Part shown: piece after piece, positions 17,164 through 25,253 of the stretch
How positions within the stretch are numbered: position 1 is the stretch's first letter
Layout of the letters: the number at the start of each line of letters is the position of its first letter
From: an uncultured Collinsella sp.
GTDB lineage: Bacteria; Actinomycetota; Coriobacteriia; Coriobacteriales; Coriobacteriaceae
NCBI GenBank assembly: GCA_900545075.1
Contig: UQXT01000001.1
Location: 1 to 56,686 of the forward strand
Direction of reading: 5' to 3'
Length of the DNA stretch: 56,686 nucleotides
The notes under the pieces: model-generated
What the model was told of the DNA's origin: nothing
Databases searched by the model: none
Seen by the model: the letters and a program-made list of their open reading frames with translations, nothing else
Position numbers and translations under genes: made by a program

Positions 17164-17216
17164 GATACCAGTATTTTTAATTGCGTTCTATTAGTTTCTC
17201 GATTATAAGGATTTTT

Positions 17217-18755
17217 ATGACAAGTTCCATAAGATGTAAGCCTTTATTTGTTTTGTTTGCCGTTTTTTTCGCATTCTATTCAGTCTATTGGTATCTAAAT
17301 AATCCGAGATTACTTGTACTGCTTACAATTACCATCTCGTTGATTCTAATTCTTGGCCTTTGCGCTGCATATGCTAAGGTGTACCATCGTCTTAAAAGTG
17401 AATGGGTATTCTTGGCGCTGCTTATAGCATTTCTAATTATTTTTATCTTTATCTTTCCTCCGTTTACGGTTCCGGATGAAGGCCATCATTTTTTTTCAAC
17501 TTATTGGATGGTTGATAGTCTTCCATTCAATGCGCATGTGACAAATGATGGTGGTTTTCTAGTACGGGATATCGATCTTTCCCTTTATAAGGGTCGCCAG
17601 AGTAACGCCATTGACTCCTCTTCATTTGATTCGATTATTCAGAATTATGCTCTGTTTGAGAATGGGAAGTGGACTCCATTCAATGAGTTCTCATTTAGCG
17701 TCAGTAGTGAGAACGTTTCTGCGAAAATAGGATCTATCGTTGGGCTGCAAATCGGTCTGTTTTTCGGACTTGGTGCCTATCCTGTGTTCTATATGGGGCG
17801 CATTGGTTCGGCTCTGGTTTTTTGCTTTTGTGCGTTCCAGGCATACAGGATTGCACCTAAGGGCAAATCGGTTATTGTTTTTGTTTCGCTTCTGCCTATG
17901 ACGCTTCACTTGGCTGCTTCATACTCTTATGATTCAGGAATTATTGCGTACTCGCTTTTAGTATTCGCTTGTCTAATGCGCGGTTTGTTTGGAGAGCAGA
18001 AATCAATAGGTTGTAAAGAAATCGTCATTTATTTAATTATTTCGGCGTTTTTGGCTCCGTGTAAGGTTGTTTATTCTGGGATGATATTACTTGGTTTGCT
18101 TGTGCCCCTTTCGCAGTTCCAAGATGTGAAAGTCGGACGTATCGGTAAGTGCATACTGATCTTTGCTGTTATAGCCTCCGTTCTAGTGCTGCGCATAGCA
18201 TCAATGAGTACATTGGTGTCTCAGTCTTCAGATGCCTCTCGTGGCCAAGAGATCGGGCGGTTTTATACGCTCAGTGACATCATCATGCATCCAAAGAATA
18301 GCTTCGAGGTCTTTTTTAGGACATTAGATTCCCTAGGAGATTTCTATTGGGGATCCACCTTAGGTTATTCGCTTGGATGGCTCCAGAAAAACTTGCAGTT
18401 TCCAGCCTTTTTTATGATTCCTTATTTGTTGTTTGGGTTTATTTGTTGTTTGGATTCCGAAGATGAGCCCTCTTTTCTCAGCCCCATTTGTTCCATTCTG
18501 TTTATTATCGCTTTTGCTTTGGCTGCCCTTGGTTCCATTGTATCTATGTGGTTGGGCTGGACGTTCAATTACGAGAATGTAATACAGGGTGTTCAAGGAC
18601 GATATTTTCTTCCTGTTCTACCAGCTTTGTTGTTTGGGTCGAGAACGCGCTTGTTTAAATTCAACTCATCTTCGCTTTCTGTCGTCTCTTTTGGCATGTG
18701 CGTGATGAATTGTTTATATCTTATTCGTTTTATTAGTATTGCATCCTGTGTGTAG
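17217..18755 (+). CDS. DUF2142 family polytopic membrane protein
   Basis: The ATG at 17217 follows AAGGA by 7 nt, a better start than the TTG at 17181. The 512-residue protein has about 11 hydrophobic segments. Near residue 85 the extracytoplasmic motif FPPFTVPDEGHHFFSTYW matches DUF2142, whose members resemble GT-C transferases and carry a PPDE.AH-type motif. Such proteins occur in surface-polysaccharide clusters and may transfer sugars from polyprenyl phosphate carriers; the DPM1-like GT2 at 14837 could supply that donor. Codon use is AT-rich like the rest of the cluster. Confidence 0.8.
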   Translation: MTSSIRCKPLFVLFAVFFAFYSVYWYLNNPRLLVLLTITISLILILGLCAAYAKVYHRLKSEWVFLALLIAFLIIFIFIFPPFTVPDEGHHFFSTYWMVDSLPFNAHVTNDGGFLVRDIDLSLYKGRQSNAIDSSSFDSIIQNYALFENGKWTPFNEFSFSVSSENVSAKIGSIVGLQIGLFFGLGAYPVFYMGRIGSALVFCFCAFQAYRIAPKGKSVIVFVSLLPMTLHLAASYSYDSGIIAYSLLVFACLMRGLFGEQKSIGCKEIVIYLIISAFLAPCKVVYSGMILLGLLVPLSQFQDVKVGRIGKCILIFAVIASVLVLRIASMSTLVSQSSDASRGQEIGRFYTLSDIIMHPKNSFEVFFRTLDSLGDFYWGSTLGYSLGWLQKNLQFPAFFMIPYLLFGFICCLDSEDEPSFLSPICSILFIIAFALAALGSIVSMWLGWTFNYENVIQGVQGRYFLPVLPALLFGSRTRLFKFNSSSLSVVSFGMCVMNCLYLIRFISIASCV

Positions 18756-18783
18756 GCCTTTGCGTAATGCTCTCGGGTTTTTT

Positions 18784-18809
18784 CTGCTATCTAACAGTTT
18801 AGATAGCAG
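18784..18809. other. Perfect hairpin downstream of the DUF2142 gene
   Basis: CTGCTATCT and AGATAGCAG form a 9-bp stem with an 8-nt loop. A T6 run lies before it on the plus strand rather than after, so it is not a standard terminator in either direction. Confidence 0.5.
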
Positions 18810-18832
18810 GCGATGATTCGGACGCCGCAGGG

Positions 18833-19037
18833 TCCCCGAAAGCTATGCTTTTCCAAGCCAAGCAGAGACTTTGACCGAGCGCTGGGTTGGCATGCGAGAG
18901 GCCAACATGAGGCCGTGCCGCGGGGCGGACCGCAGGTAGCAAAACGGCACCGGAGCCCATGTCGGGCCCGGTGCCCAAGCGCGATATCGACGGCGCAGTT
19001 TCGCGATATTCAACAGCGCCCAAATGAGTAAATACTC
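18833..19037 (-). repeat. Unidentified dispersed repeat, copy B
   Basis: Homologous in inverted orientation to 12867-13070 (see the shared anchors there). It begins 5 nt after the stop of the two-domain glycosyltransferase on the same strand. The start forms an 8-bp palindrome (AATGAGTA/TACTCATT), and GGCACCGG...CCGGTGCC at 18946-18975 can form a strong stem. A 74-codon open frame runs through it but matches nothing I recognise. It is GC-rich inside AT-rich DNA. A structured RNA, a 3' UTR element or a small mobile repeat are all possible. Confidence 0.65.
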
Positions 19038-19042
19038 ATTAT

Positions 19043-21514
19043 CTATAAATGATAATAACGATTCGCGGGTTCCCCGACGGTGAAGTTTGGATTCATATAA
19101 GGATCGCCTTTGACGTAATACTTAGCCCATCGATAATTCATGTACGCGACCTCTTTGTGGAAGCGAATCTGCTTCTCCGTATTGTTTTCAACGCCTCTAG
19201 AAATCGACTCGTAGTGATAGAGCTCGACTTCGGGTGTGTATACAATTAGGTCGTTGATCTCGCGTAGCTTTAAGCAAAAGTCAACGTCATTAAATGCAAC
19301 TTGAAGCTCTTCCGTGAAACCTCCGACTTTCTCATATTCATCACGCTTGGTCATTATGCAAGCTGCGGTGACGGCGCTGAAGTCTTGTTGTGCATCGTTG
19401 AGTGCAAAGTAGCCCCAGTTATCCCTTGGCATGCTTTGGCAAAGATGTCCTGCCACGCCACCAGTGACGCATAAGCCCGCGTGCTGGATGGTGTTGTCGG
19501 GATAGTAGAGTTTTGCACCAACTGCGCCAACATCCTCACGTGCGCAGATGCCAAGCATAGTCTCAATCCAATTGGGCGTAATTACCTCAGTATCGTTATT
19601 CAACAGCAAGAGATAGTCGCCCTTGGCGTGAGCAACGCCAAAGTTCATGAGCTTGGAGAAATTGAATTCGTGCTTCCAAGTTACAAGACGAACGATGTCA
19701 GGATATTTTGCTTGCAACTTATCGTAATAATCGAACGTCTCCTTTTCTGTGCTGTTGTTTTCGATTATGACAAGCTCGAAATTGTCGTACGTTGATTTCT
19801 CAACAATTGACTTAATGCAGTTGTCCAGAATGTTGGCGTGGTCTTTAGTTGGAATGATAATTGACACGAGTGGATGGGAATCTGGCACAGCGTAGGTTAC
19901 TTTATATGTAAAGGGACGACGCGCTTGTTCGACCTTCGCATTGAGCCCAAGCCTGTCCAAATGACTCTGGACCGCTTTGATACCTGCGATAGTGGCATAC
20001 GGCTTGCTATCGGCATTTGCTGCGGTGGAGGTCTCGCTTAGGCGCCAGTGATATAGAACCTTTGCAACATGATGAACTTTCCTTGCCTTTTCCACGGCGT
20101 GGAGAGTCAGATTATGATCCTGTGCTCCATCGAACTCTTTCGTGTTCGGTTCTAGAGTGTCAAGCAGAGACTTACGGATGGTAAGCATATGGCAGATATA
20201 GTTATTGTTTCTGAGCAGATCGATATTGAAATCCGGCTTAAAGAACGGCTGCGCTAGCATTCCATCGGGCATGAGTTTATCTTCATCACAATAAAGAAGA
20301 TCGACGTCATCATTGTTTTCAATTGCCTCGGCATATGAGAACAACAAGTCCGGTTCAAGAATATCGTCATGGTCAAAGAAGCTAACGAAATCACCCGAAG
20401 CGATGGCAACGCCGGCGTTTGTGTTTTCGGAAATGCCCTTATTCTCGGTAAGGTTAATTGATTTAATTCTGTTGTCGTGGGCCGTCTCCTGCTCAACGCG
20501 AGCCTTTAGTTCCTGATTGTCAGGACTTGCATTAACTAGGATGAGCTCCCAGTTTGCATAAGACTGGTTTTTTACGGATTCGGCCATATCGTTAAAGAAC
20601 GAAATGGGTGTGTTGTATAGAGGGACAATAATGCTGAACTTCGGAGCGCTGTTGAAGACGATTTTTCTCTGCTTCTCCAGAGCGCCGATAGTTGCCTTAT
20701 GATCCGTGAACCATTCGGGGTATTCAGGGTCAAACTGCGCATGGGTAAAGAGAAAGTTGGTCTCCTCAAGAAGCAAGCCTAGCTTATCGGGTGTTAAGCA
20801 GTCGAATGCACTGAATGATGGGTGATTTTGATCGTCAATAATAAAGTAGTAACGATCGAACGCCTTTGGCATTCGAATTGAGAGCTGCGTTTCAAGCTGC
20901 TTTTTCTCAGACGTAAATCCAACGCTTGTTACATTCGAGCCGAAATTGACGATGCTCAAATTAACTTCATTAAGGGTTCGATCGAAACAACGAAGTTTGA
21001 TTTGCGAGTCGCTACGATAAGGAGTTCTCACCGTGCACCTAAGGATATAGTCGCTTGAATCTTCGATGCACTGCCAGAAATCAATCGTTGCCATGTCAAA
21101 CTCTGAAACGTCATCGTAGTTTCGGAGTTTGCTGCACATGTCAGGTTTAATTTTGTAGTTAAGGCGCGACTCCCATTTGATGTTCTTGCAATTGAGCGAA
21201 AGGGAGTCGCTGCTCAGGGTGCGACCGTCTTGGCCGATTTCGCTAAACTCAATTTTGATGGTGCGAGCATCGGGATCGGGGACTACAAGGACGTATGAGT
21301 TCGAGTCACAACTATTGTCCCGGAATTTTAGGAGGGATAAAGGTGAGCGGCGGTTATCGTCTGTAGCCGCCTGGGCTGTTACGCTGGAGCCTTTATGGAT
21401 GCCTTCAATCTTAAGCTGCTGGTAGATTTTCCAGTTTCCTCTGCATACTCCGGTTGTTTCGACTCGCATTGTTTGCCTTTCGTTTGTTGGACACTGCTCA
21501 TTGTACTTTTTCAT
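19043..21514 (-). CDS. Two-domain family 2 glycosyltransferase
   Basis: An 823-residue cytosolic or membrane-associated protein. Residues 1-280 have no clear match and look beta-rich, as in rhamnan/O-antigen transferases with an accessory N-domain. The first GT-A domain (~295-520) has FSIIVPLYNTP and FVSFFDHDDILEPD; the second (~555-790) has PLVSIIIPTKDHA and YLLLLNNDTEVITPN followed by GVVGAKL-like GAVGAKLYYPD. Two catalytic domains suggest alternating or two-step sugar addition. The ATG at 21514 has GAGG about 8 nt upstream. It diverges from rmlA, so dTDP-rhamnose is a plausible donor. Confidence 0.85.
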   Translation of the reverse strand: MKKYNEQCPTNERQTMRVETTGVCRGNWKIYQQLKIEGIHKGSSVTAQAATDDNRRSPLSLLKFRDNSCDSNSYVLVVPDPDARTIKIEFSEIGQDGRTLSSDSLSLNCKNIKWESRLNYKIKPDMCSKLRNYDDVSEFDMATIDFWQCIEDSSDYILRCTVRTPYRSDSQIKLRCFDRTLNEVNLSIVNFGSNVTSVGFTSEKKQLETQLSIRMPKAFDRYYFIIDDQNHPSFSAFDCLTPDKLGLLLEETNFLFTHAQFDPEYPEWFTDHKATIGALEKQRKIVFNSAPKFSIIVPLYNTPISFFNDMAESVKNQSYANWELILVNASPDNQELKARVEQETAHDNRIKSINLTENKGISENTNAGVAIASGDFVSFFDHDDILEPDLLFSYAEAIENNDDVDLLYCDEDKLMPDGMLAQPFFKPDFNIDLLRNNNYICHMLTIRKSLLDTLEPNTKEFDGAQDHNLTLHAVEKARKVHHVAKVLYHWRLSETSTAANADSKPYATIAGIKAVQSHLDRLGLNAKVEQARRPFTYKVTYAVPDSHPLVSIIIPTKDHANILDNCIKSIVEKSTYDNFELVIIENNSTEKETFDYYDKLQAKYPDIVRLVTWKHEFNFSKLMNFGVAHAKGDYLLLLNNDTEVITPNWIETMLGICAREDVGAVGAKLYYPDNTIQHAGLCVTGGVAGHLCQSMPRDNWGYFALNDAQQDFSAVTAACIMTKRDEYEKVGGFTEELQVAFNDVDFCLKLREINDLIVYTPEVELYHYESISRGVENNTEKQIRFHKEVAYMNYRWAKYYVKGDPYMNPNFTVGEPANRYYHL

Positions 21515-21670
21515 TTGTTGCCTCGCTAGAAATGCAGAAAGAGTTGCGTGTTTCTGCTGTCCGATTTAAATAAGAAGACGGGGAGGTTGCTGCCGGTGCG
21601 TATAATTTAATTAACTATGCATCTGTAATCAGCGGCTTTTGCTCAACGATTGTCAATCGAGAGGATTTTT

Positions 21671-22570
21671 ATGAAAGGCATCATCCTCGCCGGCGGGTCC
21701 GGCACGCGCCTGTACCCGCTCACGCTCGTGACCTCCAAGCAGCTGCTGCCGGTCTACGACAAGCCCATGATCTACTACCCGCTGTCCACCCTCATGCTGG
21801 CGGGCATCCGGGACATCCTGGTCATCTCCACGCCTACCGACCTGCCCAACTTCGAGCGCCTGCTCGGTGACGGCTCGCGCTACGGCGTCAACCTGTCCTA
21901 CGCCGAGCAGCCGAGCCCCGATGGCCTGGCGCAGGCATTCACCATCGGCGAGGAGTTCATCGCCGGCGAGCCGTGCGCCCTGGTGCTCGGCGACAACATC
22001 TTCTACGGCAACGGGCTCAGCCGCCACCTGACGCGCGCCGTCCAGAACGCCGAGTCGGGCCGCGCCACGGTCTTCGGCTACCACGTGGACGACCCCGAGC
22101 GCTTCGGCGTCGTCGAGTTCGATGCACAGGGCAGGGCCGTCTCCATCGAGGAGAAGCCAGCGGAGCCCAAGAGCTCCTACGCCGTCACCGGCCTGTACTT
22201 CTACCCGGGCGACGTGGCCGCCAAGGCGCACGAGGTGAGGCCCTCGGCCCGCGGCGAGCTGGAGATCACCACGCTCAACCAGATGTACCTGGAGGAGGGG
22301 ACGCTGTCCGTGGTGACCCTCGGCCGCGGCTACGCGTGGCTGGACACCGGCACCATGGAGAGCCTGCACGAGGCCGCGGAGTTCGTCCGCGCCGTGGAGC
22401 ACTCCCAGGACCTGCCGGTCTCGGTCCCCGAGGAGATCGCCTGGGAGAACGGCTGGATCACGACCGCCGAGCTGGAGGAGGCCGCCAAGGCCTACGGCAA
22501 GTCGGTCTACGGGCAGCACCTGAAGAAGGTCGCCGCCGGCGAGATCGTCAATAGCCCACGCGAGTACTAG
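21671..22570 (+). CDS. rmlA: Glucose-1-phosphate thymidylyltransferase (RmlA)
   Basis: The ATG at 21671 follows GAGAGGA by 6 nt. The 299-residue protein carries the RmlA signature GGSGTRLYPLT and SKQLLPVYDKPMIYYP, plus LGDNIFYG, EKPAEPKS and YAWLDTGT. It makes dTDP-glucose from dTTP and glucose-1-phosphate, the first step of dTDP-L-rhamnose synthesis. Base composition is far more GC-rich than the genes before and after it but like rmlB and rmlCD, which lie 1.6 kb downstream beyond an inserted pair of unrelated genes. Confidence 0.95.
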   Translation: MKGIILAGGSGTRLYPLTLVTSKQLLPVYDKPMIYYPLSTLMLAGIRDILVISTPTDLPNFERLLGDGSRYGVNLSYAEQPSPDGLAQAFTIGEEFIAGEPCALVLGDNIFYGNGLSRHLTRAVQNAESGRATVFGYHVDDPERFGVVEFDAQGRAVSIEEKPAEPKSSYAVTGLYFYPGDVAAKAHEVRPSARGELEITTLNQMYLEEGTLSVVTLGRGYAWLDTGTMESLHEAAEFVRAVEHSQDLPVSVPEEIAWENGWITTAELEEAAKAYGKSVYGQHLKKVAAGEIVNSPREY

Positions 22571-22590
22571 CGCAAGCTTGTTTTCTTTTA

Positions 22591-22620
22591 GGGGTCACCG
22601 TTTATCTGGTGGCCCCTTTC
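22591..22620 (+). terminator. Intrinsic terminator after rmlA
   Basis: GGGGTCACC and GGTGGCCCC form a 9-bp stem (one G-T pair) followed by TTTC. It separates rmlA from the DUF4869 gene. Confidence 0.7.
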
Positions 22621-22665
22621 GTTATGATTACGTTGACCATAAAGACAATATGATTGGGAGTGGAT

Positions 22666-23103
22666 GTGTTAAGCGTCTACTTTGGCGATATGCCAGAAGC
22701 GATTTACAACACAGCGACATATTTCAAAAACTCTTACCGGTCTTCTTGGATTACGGATCCCTATGCAGTCTCGATAATTAAAGATGTCGATCGATCGGTT
22801 GTTGTCTCCGAAAACGTCATCGAAAGCCCTGTGCTTGGATCCATCTCCCCACTCCAGCTTTCTGGTGGCGTGAAAACGCTGCTGCTTATGAGATTTGATC
22901 GTAAGCATATTTTTAACGCTTCTACCTGTGGTGACAACTGTGCCAAGTGGATTCTCGACATGGCGAAAGACCGCAAGCTCGTTGTGAATCTCTATCATGT
23001 GATGGACTTTGGTCGCGAGGATTTTAAAATTAAAGTCGTGAATAGCGGCCGAATCGTTCACAACATGGCCGATTTGATTCACGAGTCGATTCCGTATCTG
23101 TAG
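22666..23103 (+). CDS. DUF4869 domain protein
   Basis: The GTG at 22666 is 5 nt after GGGAG, giving a 145-residue protein that begins MLSVYFGDMPEAIYN, the usual N-terminus of this family. Other conserved stretches are SPVLGSISPLQLSGGVKTLL, FNASTCGDNCAKWIL and HVMDFG. No signal peptide or membrane segment is seen. The function of DUF4869 is unknown. The P-loop gene starts 9 bp downstream and is probably co-translated, so the two products likely act together. GC content is lower than in the flanking rml genes, suggesting separate acquisition. Confidence 0.8.
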   Translation: MLSVYFGDMPEAIYNTATYFKNSYRSSWITDPYAVSIIKDVDRSVVVSENVIESPVLGSISPLQLSGGVKTLLLMRFDRKHIFNASTCGDNCAKWILDMAKDRKLVVNLYHVMDFGREDFKIKVVNSGRIVHNMADLIHESIPYL

Positions 23104-23112
23104 GTGCTGCTT

Positions 23113-24087
23113 ATGAACGGTTCGCATCTCGTTAAGATTTCCCGCCGCAGGGGAACCAAGTACACATTTACCATTAAACGGAACATTACTATTGTGCGTG
23201 GGGATAGTGGCACGGGTAAGACGACACTGTTTGACATGGTCGCAGACTACATGCGAACGGGCGAGCAGTCGGGTGTTTCCTTGCAATGCGATTGTCCCTG
23301 TGTCGCCCTGACCGATTATGATTGGCGAAACCAGCTTTCGTCCGTTCATGACTCGATTGTATTTGTCGATGAGGGCTTAAAAGAGATCCATTCTGATGAG
23401 TTTGCCCATCATGTGCTGTATTCCTCGAATTATTTCGTGCTGATCTCAAGGGCTGATTTCCCCAATCTTCCGTATAGCGTGGATGAGATTTACAAGATTA
23501 AGACGAGCGGAAAATACCATTCTTTCGTCCCTGTTTATCAAGATCGCGGGAATCATCGTTATGCTATTTCCCGGTCGGCGCCAAAACAGGACTTTTCTAT
23601 CCTTCTATGCGAGGACAGTAAGTCTGGTTTCCAGTTCTTTAAACGGCATTTTGCTGACAGTGAGCTTACCTGTACTTCGGCCATGACGAACAGCGCGATT
23701 TTGGGCTGGTTGGATCAGCATCTCGACGATCGCGTGTTTGTTGTCGCGGACGGGGCGGCATTTGGGTGCTATGCGGACCGCGTCCTTAAGCTGCAAGACA
23801 TTCACCGCGATACTGTTACGGTTTGTCTTCCCGAGTCGTTCGAATGGCTTCTGCTGAGCTCCGGCGTAATTTCAGGGCTAGATGTTAAGACGGTTTTGGA
23901 AACCCCAGAAGCCTTTGTAAACAGTGAGAAGTTTAAAAGCTGGGAGGATTTCTTCTATAAGTACTTACGTGAAATAACTGGGGATTCGGTTTTTCACTAC
24001 GACAAAGACTGCATTTCGGAGGCGTTTTGTACAGGAGGTAATTCTGCGAAGGTTATGGCTCTTATCGCATGCCGAAATGTCCGATAG
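23113..24087 (+). CDS. P-loop ATPase with Toprim-like C-terminal half
   Basis: The ATG at 23113 follows AGGTG by 6 nt; the product has 324 residues. Walker A is at residues 30-37 (GDSGTGKT) and Walker B ends at Asp86-Glu87 (SIVFVDEG), in a compact ATPase half of about 150 residues. The C-terminal half opens with ILLCEDSKSG (Glu167-Asp168) and later has FVVADGAAFG (Asp213). A hydrophobic strand ending in Glu followed by another ending in Asp-Gly is reminiscent of Toprim domains as in OLD-type nucleases, though the usual DxD is not intact. This assignment is tentative. No membrane segment is present. Its partner is the DUF4869 protein. Confidence 0.65.
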   Translation: MNGSHLVKISRRRGTKYTFTIKRNITIVRGDSGTGKTTLFDMVADYMRTGEQSGVSLQCDCPCVALTDYDWRNQLSSVHDSIVFVDEGLKEIHSDEFAHHVLYSSNYFVLISRADFPNLPYSVDEIYKIKTSGKYHSFVPVYQDRGNHRYAISRSAPKQDFSILLCEDSKSGFQFFKRHFADSELTCTSAMTNSAILGWLDQHLDDRVFVVADGAAFGCYADRVLKLQDIHRDTVTVCLPESFEWLLLSSGVISGLDVKTVLETPEAFVNSEKFKSWEDFFYKYLREITGDSVFHYDKDCISEAFCTGGNSAKVMALIACRNVR

Positions 24088-24162
24088 TTTTGTTGAATAG
24101 CGTCGCGGCGTCACTTCCTGCGGCATACTAAAGAAGCTGTACATGCTTCAGATTGGATTTTC

Positions 24163-25182
24163 ATGTCTGAGATTTTCGAACCCAAGAATATCATCGTCAC
24201 TGGCGGCTGCGGCTTCATCGGCAGCAACTTCGTGCACTACGTGGTCGACAACCACCCCGGGGTGCACGTCACCGTCCTGGACAAGCTGACCTACGCCGGC
24301 AACCCCGAGAACATCGCGGGGCTGCCCGCGGGCCGCGTGGAGCTCGTCGTGGGCGACATCTGCGACGCGGGGCTGCTGGGCCGCATCGTCCCGGGCCACG
24401 ACGCGATCGTGCACTACGCCGCCGAGAGCCACAACGACAACTCCATCGCCGACCCCGAGCCGTTCCTGCGCACCAACGTCGAGGGCACCTTCCGCCTGCT
24501 GGAGGCCGTCCGCAAGTACGGCGTCCGCTACCATCACGTCTCCACCGACGAGGTCTACGGCGACCTGGCGCTCGACGACCCCGCCAAGTTCACTGAGGAG
24601 ACGCCCTATAAGCCGTCCTCTCCGTACAGCTCGACCAAGGCTTCCTCCGACATGCTGGTCCGCGCGTGGACCCGCACCTACGGCCTCCGCACCACGATCT
24701 CCAACTGCTCCAACAACTACGGCCCCTACCAGCACGTGGAGAAGTTCATCCCCAGGCAGATCACGAACATCATCGACGGCGTCCGCCCCAAGCTCTACGG
24801 CCGCGGCGAGAACGTCCGCGACTGGATCCACACCGAGGACCACTCCTCGGCCGTCTGGGACATCCTCACCAAGGGCCGCATGGGGGAGACCTACCTCATC
24901 GGGGCCAATGGGGAGAAGAACAACATCACCGTGCTCCGCATGATCCTGGAGGCGATGGGGCGCGACCCCGAGGACTTCGACTGGGTCGCCGACCGCCCCG
25001 GCCACGACCGCCGCTACGCCATCGACAGCACCAAGCTCCAGCGCGAGCTGGGCTGGAGGCCGGCGCACACCGACTTCGCCGGGGGCCTGAAGCAGACGAT
25101 CGACTGGTACGTGGAGAACGAGGCCTGGTGGCGCCCGGCCAAGGAGGCCACCGAGGCGCGCTACCGCGCACAGGGCCAGTAA
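24163..25182 (+). CDS. rmlB: dTDP-glucose 4,6-dehydratase (RmlB)
   Basis: The 339-residue extended SDR enzyme has the NAD-binding VTGGCGFIGSNFV near residue 12, the HVSTDEVYGD active-site segment with its Thr-Asp-Glu, and the catalytic YSSTKASSD (YxxxK). It dehydrates dTDP-glucose to the 4-keto-6-deoxy sugar. It is followed after 71 bp by the rmlC-rmlD fusion. The start has only a weak ribosome site. GC-rich codon use equals rmlA. Confidence 0.95.
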   Translation: MSEIFEPKNIIVTGGCGFIGSNFVHYVVDNHPGVHVTVLDKLTYAGNPENIAGLPAGRVELVVGDICDAGLLGRIVPGHDAIVHYAAESHNDNSIADPEPFLRTNVEGTFRLLEAVRKYGVRYHHVSTDEVYGDLALDDPAKFTEETPYKPSSPYSSTKASSDMLVRAWTRTYGLRTTISNCSNNYGPYQHVEKFIPRQITNIIDGVRPKLYGRGENVRDWIHTEDHSSAVWDILTKGRMGETYLIGANGEKNNITVLRMILEAMGRDPEDFDWVADRPGHDRRYAIDSTKLQRELGWRPAHTDFAGGLKQTIDWYVENEAWWRPAKEATEARYRAQGQ

Positions 25183-25253
25183 GACCGCATCCCGGCGAAC
25201 CGCACCGCGGGCGCCCCCGGTTACCCAACCTCTTCGATAGGAGCTTTTCCCAC

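Noticed and set aside
18799..19023. Possible 74-codon gene on the minus strand
   Set aside because: It lies in repeat copy B and lacks a ribosome site; the other copy does not keep the frame over its whole length. Kept as part of the repeat instead.
21587..21606. TATAAT upstream of rmlA as a full promoter
   Set aside because: The -10 is consensus but no -35 lies at a proper distance (TTGCTG is 8 bp away), so it was not listed as a feature.
22633..22654. TTGACC and TATGAT upstream of the DUF4869 gene as a promoter
   Set aside because: The spacer is only 10 bp, too short for a sigma-70-type promoter.
24666..25253. Upstream extension of the rmlC-rmlD frame within rmlB
   Set aside because: The frame is open by base composition only; the translation is low-complexity and a ribosome site plus ATG occurs at 25239-25256.
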